Below the pieces are notes generated by a model. The model saw only the letters and a program-made list of their open reading frames with translations, searched no databases and was not told where the DNA came from. This document shows, piece after piece, positions 26,309 to 31,708 of a stretch of DNA of 31,708 bases. Position 1 is the stretch's first letter; the number at the start of each line of letters is the position of its first letter. This stretch comes from CAZVFX01 sp964626565. GTDB taxonomy: Bacteria > Myxococcota_A > UBA9042 > CAIXZC01. A program made the translations under genes and the position numbers. The stretch lies in contig CAZVFX010000083.1 in the NCBI GenBank assembly GCA_964626565.1, positions 1 to 31,708 on the forward strand. Reading direction: 5' to 3'.

Positions 26309-27589
26309 CTATTCCAGCTGACATGCGTGCTCGATGCACACTTCCCCGTCCGCACACTCGCCGCACCCGTCTCCGCAGCCGTAAAAGTCTTCCCCGCACT
26401 CCCAATCCGCTCCGCACAGCACCGGGCAGTCTACGCAGTCGGCAGGGCAGTTTTCCGGAGTTTCCGCGTCGCCGCAAACGGTGTCACCGCACCCGCCCTT
26501 GCAATCGGTGAAGCAGGCCACAAGGTTCATCTCCTTGAAGCCGCAAACTCCGTCACCGCAGTAGCCACAGTCCTGGGGGCAGAGAACTCCAACCTGGGGG
26601 TCGGTCTCAAATCCCGTTTCGTTGCCGGAACAGACGCCATCGCCGCATGGTTTGAGGCAATCCTCGGGGCAGTTTTCCTGTTGGAACGCGCCTACCAGAT
26701 TGCACACGCCGTCGCCACAGACTGCACAATCTATGGGGCAGGTTTCGATGGTCTCGGGGCCGCCATCGCAGAACCCGTCTCCGCAATCCCCCTTGCAGTC
26801 ATTTGCTTTACAGTCCTGGTCATCTCCAGTCAGTTCGTCAAACGCACAGACCCCGTCGTAGCATTGAAAGCAGTCAAGAGGGCAGTAGTCCGGGGATGCC
26901 GGGACACCGCCGGTTTCGGGCCATTTGCACTTTCCGTCGCCACATGCGGTTTTGCAATCTTGGCCGCAGGTGTCCATCTCCTGCTCCCATTTTCCGCACT
27001 CTCCGTCTCCGCATCCGCCGCAATCGAGGGGGCAAGACACAGGGTCTTCCGGAGGAGGCCCCACGTCACAGATGCCGTTGCCGCAGGACTGGCACTGCCC
27101 GCAATCCTTCTCACAGCCGTTGCAGTTCTCCCCCTGCTCCTCAGAGCATACCCCGTCTCCGCATTCGGCGCAGTCGTCGGCACAGTTGTTGATGTCTTCC
27201 TCCGGGTCGAAACCCGCTTTTTCGCACACGCCGTTGCCGCACTCCGACTCACACAGGCCGCAGTCTTCAGGGCAGCTTTCGCAGTCCTCCCCGTCACATA
27301 CCCCATCGCCGCAAGGGTCAGCGACCTCTTCCGGCTTTGTGTCGGCGATATCGGGCGGCAGATCGGGGAGAGCGGTTTCGTCTATCGGCACATCTTCCAC
27401 AGCCAGTTCGACAGCGTCGACTACGTCTGCGGGTACAGACCTGTCCGCGGCGGTGTCGGCCTGCCTGGTGTCCTGCTTGACCTTGGTGTCGGGGAGGGGC
27501 CCGAGCCGCTCGGGGATGCAACCGACGGTCAGGAAACAGGCAAACAGCAGCCAGGTTCGCGTGTACGTGCGCGTGGATCGATCGATCAT
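26309..27589 (-). CDS. Short Cys-rich lipoprotein, N-terminal-module-only paralogue
   Basis: 426 aa with lipobox TVGC (Cys24) and a long acidic linker, then twelve CGDGxC...CPxDC units. It ends at CGADWECGED...GEVCIEHACQLE, the point where both downstream paralogues continue into PDC-type modules and propellers. Its last nine units match those of the two neighbours one for one. It may be a natural short form, or a copy that lost its C-terminus; no remnant of the missing part is visible, because the next gene begins 5 bp later. A GGGAGTAAGG ribosome site and a good promoter lie upstream, making this the first gene of the operon. Confidence 0.88.
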   Translation of the reverse strand: MIDRSTRTYTRTWLLFACFLTVGCIPERLGPLPDTKVKQDTRQADTAADRSVPADVVDAVELAVEDVPIDETALPDLPPDIADTKPEEVADPCGDGVCDGEDCESCPEDCGLCESECGNGVCEKAGFDPEEDINNCADDCAECGDGVCSEEQGENCNGCEKDCGQCQSCGNGICDVGPPPEDPVSCPLDCGGCGDGECGKWEQEMDTCGQDCKTACGDGKCKWPETGGVPASPDYCPLDCFQCYDGVCAFDELTGDDQDCKANDCKGDCGDGFCDGGPETIETCPIDCAVCGDGVCNLVGAFQQENCPEDCLKPCGDGVCSGNETGFETDPQVGVLCPQDCGYCGDGVCGFKEMNLVACFTDCKGGCGDTVCGDAETPENCPADCVDCPVLCGADWECGEDFYGCGDGCGECADGEVCIEHACQLE

Positions 27590-27614
27590 GCCTTACTCCC
27601 TGCCAACGACCTCG

Positions 27615-27643
27615 ATGCTACGTTGCGGGGGATCAACCGTCAA
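27615..27643 (-). promoter_or_regulatory. sigma70-like promoter for the lipoprotein-kinase operon
   Basis: On the minus strand TTGACG (complement of 27638-27643; 5/6) and TAGCAT (complement of 27615-27620; 4/6) are 17 bp apart, about 25 bp upstream of the first ATG at 27589. Confidence 0.5.
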
Positions 27644-27655
27644 GGTTGTTTTACC

Positions 27656-27684
27656 TGTACAAGAGGCCGGGAACTCAGGATAAT
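27656..27684 (+). promoter_or_regulatory. Possible promoter for the PLD / SecD-like pair
   Basis: TGTACA (27656-27661, 4/6) and GATAAT (27679-27684, 5/6) are separated by 17 bp, leaving a leader of about 30 nt before the ATG at 27721. It is divergent from the operon promoter, within a 131-bp gap. Confidence 0.4.
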
Positions 27685-27720
27685 CCCGGCGGCACAATCA
27701 CCGGAGAGGTAACACCAGCC

Positions 27721-28413
27721 ATGGATATCGCCGACATTGGAGAGTTCTTGCAAGCGAGCCTGGACGATGTGCGGCTTAGCCGCGGCGAGCGAAAGGTGTT
27801 CAAGGAGTTGCTGGACGAGTTGAGGCCCAACCGGCACAACCAGGAACTGTTGTTCCACCACGCCTTCCAGTTGGCGAAGGCGGCGCTGAAGGACAGTCGG
27901 GACAAGGCGGTGGTGGACTGGCTTGACGAGGTGGTCAAGGTGTTGCGTCCGGCGCAAGGGCTCAAAGCCTCCGGTTCGAGGGTGGCGGAGGCGATCTTCT
28001 TTCCCGACGAAAAGGGCCTCGACCGGTTGGTGGAGCTCATCGAGCACACTCGCTCCACCCTGGACATCTGCGTGTTCACTTTCACCCATAACCGGCTGGC
28101 CATTGCGGTGAAGAAGGCGCTGAGGAGGGGAGTGAAGGTTCGTTTGCTCACCGACATCATGAAGGTGGACGATCGGGGCTCGGATGTAAGAGAGCTGGAC
28201 GCCGCAGGGGTGAATGTCAGAACCGATCATTCGCCTACGCACATGCACCATAAGTTCGCTATTATCGACGATCATCTGCTGCTTACCGGCAGTTTCAACT
28301 GGACCCGATCCGCGGTGGAAGAGAACCAGGAGAACATCCTGGTTACCGACGATCCGTTGCTGCTGGTGGCATACAGCCGGGAGTTCAACCGCCTGTGGGA
28401 GCAGTTCGGATGA
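27721..28413 (+). CDS. PLD-superfamily protein with a single HKD motif
   Basis: 230 aa from the ATG at 27721, preceded by GAGAGG; an in-frame ATG at 27646 would add 25 unrelated residues across the promoter region. The C-terminal half is a phospholipase-D-type domain: AIFFPDEKGLDRLVELI, DICVFTFTH, and a full HxK(x)4D(x)6GSxN motif (H176, K178, D183, G190-S191, N193). Single-HKD members such as Nuc or mitochondrial PLD6 act as dimers on nucleic acids or phospholipids. Residues ~1-85 form a charged helical domain I do not recognise. No signal peptide is seen, so it is probably cytoplasmic. The next gene starts 17 nt after the stop, suggesting co-transcription. Nuclease versus lipase activity cannot be decided from sequence. 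Confidence 0.88.
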   Translation: MDIADIGEFLQASLDDVRLSRGERKVFKELLDELRPNRHNQELLFHHAFQLAKAALKDSRDKAVVDWLDEVVKVLRPAQGLKASGSRVAEAIFFPDEKGLDRLVELIEHTRSTLDICVFTFTHNRLAIAVKKALRRGVKVRLLTDIMKVDDRGSDVRELDAAGVNVRTDHSPTHMHHKFAIIDDHLLLTGSFNWTRSAVEENQENILVTDDPLLLVAYSREFNRLWEQFG

Positions 28414-28430
28414 GAGAGGAGAGAAAGAGG

Positions 28431-29585
28431 ATGAAGAACTCGTGCCGGATGGCTCTGGTGGTAGTGGTGGTGGGCATGCTCGTCGTTCCCGCGGGCGTAG
28501 CGTCCCGGCCCAACGACCCGCCTTCCCCGCTGGATGGGATCGAGATGCTCTACCACATGTTCCACGCATATCGATACCGGTGCGGCGCGCCGGAGTATAT
28601 GTTGCGGCTGGAGTACCGTCTGCGGGACTCGGGCGTCGACGGTGCGGAGCAAACGCTGGAGCAGCGAAATCGCTCCTTGGAAGTGTTGCGCCGCCGCCTC
28701 GATTATCTGGATGCCGTCTACGCCGACGTCTACCCCAAGGGCGAAGATGGCCTGGTGGTGTCCCTGGCCGGGCCACAGGCTGTTGGGGTCACCGAGTTAA
28801 AGGAACTGCTGGGCACCCCGGCGAAACTCGAGTTCATGATGGTGGACGACGACGCGAGGTTTTTTGAAGGGCTCGCCACTCCCTTGTCGGAATTCGTCAA
28901 GCTGCTGCCCGAGAGTGCTCCTTCCCTCGAACTGGACGGGTCTGGCATGTATCGCACGGTGAAGTGCAGCGACGAGCAGACCCTGCGCTCCTTTGTGGCC
29001 TGGCTCGGCGAGCAGGGCCTGGTTGGAGACGACCATGTGCTCCTGATTGAGGAGGGCGCTGACTGGGATGCAAATGGGGTGCAGGCCAGCAACTTCTACG
29101 AGGCTCGCTACCTCCACGATAAGGTGTGGCTGTCCAACAGCGACATTGCATCCGCCCATGTTCTGTATGGATACAACGGCGAACCCCAGGTGAACCTCCA
29201 GTTTACTGTGGAGGCGGGACATCGTTTCGAACAGTTGACCCGAGACAATGTGGAGCGGCGCCTGGCCATCGTGCTGGATGACAGGGTCTCCAGCGCGCCG
29301 GTCATCAGGGAAGCGATTTCGGGCGGGCGGGCAGTGATCACCCTGGGCTACGGCAGCCCGCAAAAGCAGCTTCAGGAAGCCACCAACCTGGCCAGGACCC
29401 TCAAGTCGGGGGCCTATCTCGTCCCGCTGGACCTGGTTTCGGAGCGTGTGCAGATGAGCATTTCGTCCCACCCCTTTGCCTGGCGGCAGGTGTTGTGTGA
29501 GCCGTCGTATCTCCTGGGGCCGTTCTCTGTGATCTTCAAGCCGTGGGCCCAGGTCCCCCCGGCTTTCAAAACAGACCGGGAATGA
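28431..29585 (+). CDS. Exported SecD P1-domain-like protein lacking translocase membrane segments
   Basis: 384 aa using the ATG at 28431, which directly follows an AGGAGAGAAAGAGG purine tract and gives a signal peptide (VVVVVGMLVVPAGVASRP). The mature part resembles the large periplasmic domain of SecD: LEVLRRRLDYL followed by GEDGLVVSLAG (~83-114), ELLGTPAKLEFMMVD (~125-139), then VNLQFTVEAGHRFEQLT, RRLAIVLDDRVSSAPVI and NLARTLKSGAYLVPLDLVSER (~254-339). The SecD/MMPL transmembrane channel that should follow is missing; the protein ends about 45 residues later. It cannot be a functional SecD by itself. It could be a free-standing periplasmic chaperone-like domain. Overlaps the convergent 5-alpha-reductase gene by 20 bp. 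Confidence 0.8.
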   Translation: MKNSCRMALVVVVVGMLVVPAGVASRPNDPPSPLDGIEMLYHMFHAYRYRCGAPEYMLRLEYRLRDSGVDGAEQTLEQRNRSLEVLRRRLDYLDAVYADVYPKGEDGLVVSLAGPQAVGVTELKELLGTPAKLEFMMVDDDARFFEGLATPLSEFVKLLPESAPSLELDGSGMYRTVKCSDEQTLRSFVAWLGEQGLVGDDHVLLIEEGADWDANGVQASNFYEARYLHDKVWLSNSDIASAHVLYGYNGEPQVNLQFTVEAGHRFEQLTRDNVERRLAIVLDDRVSSAPVIREAISGGRAVITLGYGSPQKQLQEATNLARTLKSGAYLVPLDLVSERVQMSISSHPFAWRQVLCEPSYLLGPFSVIFKPWAQVPPAFKTDRE

Positions 29586-30330
29586 TCGCCTTTCGCTTGT
29601 CCGGATAATCAGGGAACGTCTTTCGATACCAGTGATGGTGGGCTCGGGCTCGTGGCACGAGGTTGGCCGCGGTCCACAACGCAAACGCCAGGCCCGCGAC
29701 GGACCAGGTGGCCAGCGCCCAACCCGCCCACTCGATGATCTCGCCTAAGTAGTTGGGACAGGAAACCCACCGGAACGCCCCGCCCCGGGGGATCTTGTAG
29801 CCCTCTTCGCCCGGGGCGCGTAAGGCACGAAGTTGTGCATCGGAGCGCATGTTCAGCAGCCAGCCGCCAAGAAAGAGCACCACGCCAGAAATGAAGCGGG
29901 GATCCGACAGCCACTCCGCCCCTCTGGCCGGTCCCAGCAGGAACAGATGCCCGCCCTGGAGATAGCCGTTGATACCGTTGAAGACAAAGCCGCTGGCAAC
30001 TATGAGCAGCGGTATTTTCACCGTCCCCCCCCGCATACGAAAGGGAAAGATGAATGTGCGGTTGAGGTAGTGGAGCAGCCACAGCCACAGCAGGAGGAAT
30101 GAAGGGACCGAGAGCGGCCTTGCGGAGAAAAGAGCCAGGGCGGGAAGGAGGGCTGCTGCGGGCAACTCCATGAGCACCCAACCTGCGGTGCGGGGCATGG
30201 AAGGCCCCCAGCCCTTTCGCGCGTGCCGCCCGTAGGGCGCGACCACGAACTGCAGTACCACGAATACAGCCGCGGCAACTCCAAGCCAGCCCAGGAGTAC
30301 GCTGTTGTAGAAGGAGATCTCAGTCAGCAT
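29566..30330 (-). CDS. 3-oxo-5-alpha-steroid 4-dehydrogenase (steroid 5-alpha-reductase) family protein
   Basis: 254 aa, a multi-pass membrane enzyme family that reduces the C4-C5 double bond of 3-oxo-delta4 steroids with NADPH. The start at 30330 is supported by GAGGAAGG directly before the ATG. Family features are strong: YGRHA (33-37), MELPAA with Glu55 and LHYLNRTFIFPFRMRGG with Tyr88, aligning with the catalytic Glu57 and Tyr91 of human SRD5A2. Others are NGYLQG, LLNMRSD, YKIPRGGAFRWVS, NYLGEIIEWAGWALATWS and the HHHWYRKTFPDYP...RKAIIPGLF C-terminus. Length matches the family (about 255-260 aa). It overlaps the upstream SDR gene by 11 bp, so the two are probably co-translated. The native substrate may be a steroid, sterol or other enone lipid. 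Confidence 0.92.
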   Translation of the reverse strand: MLTEISFYNSVLLGWLGVAAAVFVVLQFVVAPYGRHARKGWGPSMPRTAGWVLMELPAAALLPALALFSARPLSVPSFLLLWLWLLHYLNRTFIFPFRMRGGTVKIPLLIVASGFVFNGINGYLQGGHLFLLGPARGAEWLSDPRFISGVVLFLGGWLLNMRSDAQLRALRAPGEEGYKIPRGGAFRWVSCPNYLGEIIEWAGWALATWSVAGLAFALWTAANLVPRARAHHHWYRKTFPDYPDKRKAIIPGLF

Positions 30331-31333
30331 CCTTCCTCTCGAATGGCGGCACCAGCCCGGCACCGACCTGCCAGTTCAGCGCGGCGGCAACGGTTTGTCG
30401 CAGCGGGCGGGGAACAAAGCCCAGCTCCCGGGTCGCCCGGTCGTGGCTCATCTTGCCGTTGCCGGTCAGGATCTTCAGGGACGCCGGGGTGTATTTAGGG
30501 CGGCCACCGGTCAGGCGGCTGAAGCCGACCACGAAGGGGGCGCCGAACCTCGCCAGCCACATGGGCGTGGTGAAGCGCGGGCGGGGCACGCCGGTGATCT
30601 GTTCGACGAGCTCGGCCAATTCCGGGACCGAGATGTAGTGGCCCGACAAGATGTAGCGTCTTCCCGTAGCGCCCTTCTTTTCGGCAGCAAGGGCGCCTTG
30701 CACAACATCGTTTACATCCACAAAATTGTATCCGCCGTGCACCAGTGCGGGGAGGCGCCGGGTGGCCAGGTCTCGCAGCACCTCCCCCATGTGAGACAGC
30801 TTGTAGTCGTGGGGCCCGACGATGCCGGAGGGGTTCAGTATCACCGCGTCCAGACCCTTTTCCACGGCCGCCAGGATCTCCGCCTCACCTGCTGCTTTGG
30901 CACGGTTGTAGGGCAGCTCGCCGGGTCCGCTTGCGCGGGGCCGATCTTCGTCCATGGGCGAATCAAGGGGGTGCTCGGACAGCGCGTGGATGGAACTGAA
31001 GTGCACCAGCTTCTTCACTCCCTGCTCAAGGCACGCCGCGGCCACGTTGGAAGGACCGCCGACGTTGACTTCGGTGTGGACGGGGTCATCCCGGCCGTCG
31101 ATGGAGATTATGGCCGCGCAATGAAACACGCTGTCGGCCCCGGCGAAAAGCCGCCTCAAAGAGTCGGGATCACGTACATCGCCCTTCACCAGTTCGACAT
31201 CCAGCCCTTCCAGTGATCGCAGATCTTCGCGTACCAGGGCCCGAACGCGGCGGCCCTGCTCCAAGAGCGCTCGCACCAAGTTAGATCCTACGTGCCCTGA
31301 GGCACCTGTAAGCGCGGTTATCATCTCGTCCAT
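30320..31333 (-). CDS. Extended SDR: NAD(P)-dependent epimerase/dehydratase or 3-beta-HSD/DFR-like
   Basis: 337 aa with a Rossmann fold: TGASGHVGSNLVRALL (nucleotide-binding TGxxGxxG, residues 9-16), GDVRDPDSL, catalytic Ser near HFSS (113-114) and YNRAK (Tyr142, Lys146), then NPSGIVGP, NFVDVNDVV and GRRYILSG. It resembles dihydroflavonol-reductase / 3-beta-hydroxysteroid-dehydrogenase-type members, a group that includes hopanoid-associated HpnA; sequence alone does not give the substrate. The start could be the ATG at 31333 or 31324, the latter with GGACGAG just before it. Overlap with the 5-alpha-reductase gene suggests consecutive redox steps on the same lipid or steroid. Confidence 0.88.
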   Translation of the reverse strand: MDEMITALTGASGHVGSNLVRALLEQGRRVRALVREDLRSLEGLDVELVKGDVRDPDSLRRLFAGADSVFHCAAIISIDGRDDPVHTEVNVGGPSNVAAACLEQGVKKLVHFSSIHALSEHPLDSPMDEDRPRASGPGELPYNRAKAAGEAEILAAVEKGLDAVILNPSGIVGPHDYKLSHMGEVLRDLATRRLPALVHGGYNFVDVNDVVQGALAAEKKGATGRRYILSGHYISVPELAELVEQITGVPRPRFTTPMWLARFGAPFVVGFSRLTGGRPKYTPASLKILTGNGKMSHDRATRELGFVPRPLRQTVAAALNWQVGAGLVPPFERKDAD

Positions 31334-31395
31334 TCCGTGTCGCTACTGCCGAAAACAAGGCTACAGCAACAGGCCTCCGGGAGGAAGAAAAAAGG

Positions 31396-31448
31396 AGCCC
31401 TGAAGGTGCGAAAAGACCCCGTTTCGGAACTGCGAGGGCTGTTTTTTT
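31396..31448 (+). terminator. Intrinsic terminator-like hairpin with T run
   Basis: AGCCCT (31396-31401) pairs with AGGGCT (31435-31440), and inside it CGAAA (31409-31413) pairs with TTTCG (31422-31426). A G and seven T follow (31442-31448). No plus-strand gene lies just upstream, so it may end read-through, antisense or a small RNA. Confidence 0.5.
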
Positions 31449-31490
31449 AGTAACTTCAAACGCTTACGATCAACAGTTAATACGTTTCGT

Positions 31491-31519
31491 TTGATTTGTG
31501 CTTGCAAACTTGTTAAACT
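31491..31519 (+). promoter_or_regulatory. sigma70-like promoter for the partial gene at the window end
   Basis: TTGATT (31491-31496) and TAAACT (31514-31519) are 17 bp apart in a locally AT-rich stretch (about 31448-31520) that stands out from the GC-rich surroundings. The candidate ATG is at 31586. Confidence 0.45.
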
Positions 31520-31585
31520 AAACCCGGACGCCCGTTCGGGAACTCTCCCGGCGGTGGGTCCGAGGTTGTGTGCGAGGTGAGACGC

Positions 31586-31708
31586 ATGGGCAGTTCAGCA
31601 AACCCGTGCAATCGGAAACCGAAGAGTTCCCGGGCCCTGTCGAGAAAGCGAAAAAAAGACGGGGAATGGGAGGAGTGGACCCCGGTGCAGAAAGATACCG
31701 GCCCTCTC
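31586..31708 (+). CDS. Partial ORF running off the window end, unknown product
   Basis: The ATG at 31586 is preceded by GAGGTGA at a spacing of 5 nt, a near-ideal ribosome site, and the frame stays open for 41 codons to the end of the window. The visible protein starts MGSSANPCNRKPKSS and is strongly basic (SRKRKKD) before EWEEWTP. No family can be assigned. Support comes from the ribosome site, the upstream promoter-like element and the terminator that separates it from the SDR gene. Confidence 0.5.
   Translation, partial: MGSSANPCNRKPKSSRALSRKRKKDGEWEEWTPVQKDTGPL

Noticed and set aside
26304..26477. N-terminal extension of the 1227-aa lipoprotein ORF
   Set aside because: The Arg-rich extension lies within the end of the 426-aa paralogue gene in another frame. 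The lipoprotein signal peptide fits the start at 26303 or 26324.
28431..29585. Calling this gene secD
   Set aside because: Only the periplasmic P1-like part is present. No transmembrane helices follow and no secF is adjacent.
30320..31333. Calling the SDR gene hpnA or a specific 3-beta-HSD
   Set aside because: Extended SDRs share these motifs across many substrates, and no hopanoid or sterol genes lie in the window apart from the 5-alpha-reductase.

Overview
The window is a GC-rich, densely coded bacterial segment with 14 to 15 genes and no tRNA, rRNA, IS element or CRISPR array that I can see. The gene content suggests a myxobacterium-like (Myxococcota / former Deltaproteobacteria) or similar predatory or complex-lifestyle lineage. 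It has very large Cys/Asp-rich lipoproteins with CDDGNxCT and PDCxGKxCGxDGC repeats, a MopE-type CDGxDNxCxG motif, a Hanks-type kinase with an N-terminal zinc ribbon, TPR-PEGA proteins and a eukaryote-like steroid 5-alpha-reductase. This taxonomic guess is inference from protein style, not from a marker gene.

Layout. 1-7.8 kb: two convergent giant lipoprotein genes, one ending in an FGE-sulfatase-fold domain and the other in a glycine-rich ALK-like domain. 8.0-14.8 kb: a small lipoprotein gene, then an alpha-2-macroglobulin gene (minus strand) split into two ORFs by an apparent single-base frameshift in a G run. 15.0-16.0 kb: a TPR-PEGA membrane protein. 16.0-27.6 kb: a likely four-gene minus-strand operon, transcribed from about 27.6 kb, encoding three tandem paralogous Cys-rich lipoproteins (426, 1227 and 1668 aa) and a transmembrane Ser/Thr kinase. 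The two longer lipoproteins carry three arrays of exactly seven propeller-blade-like repeats. 27.7-29.6 kb: a plus-strand pair, a single-HKD PLD-family nuclease and an exported protein resembling the SecD P1 domain without any translocase membrane part. 29.6-31.3 kb: a minus-strand pair, an extended SDR and a steroid 5-alpha-reductase, overlapping by 11 bp. 31.4-31.7 kb: a terminator, a sigma70-like promoter and the start of a further gene running off the end.

How it fits together. Six of the predicted products are lipoproteins, and most of the window is devoted to envelope or surface proteins. The most system-like unit is the three-lipoprotein plus kinase operon. Its members share one position-specific Cys-repeat core and differ by added modules (none, one propeller, two propellers). 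A joint role in surface recognition or envelope sensing coupled to the kinase is a hypothesis only. The SDR/5-alpha-reductase pair suggests modification of a steroid or related lipid. Three convergent gene pairs overlap at their stop codons, so bidirectional or Rho-dependent termination, rather than intrinsic terminators, probably ends many transcripts. All intergenic gaps are shorter than 300 bp.
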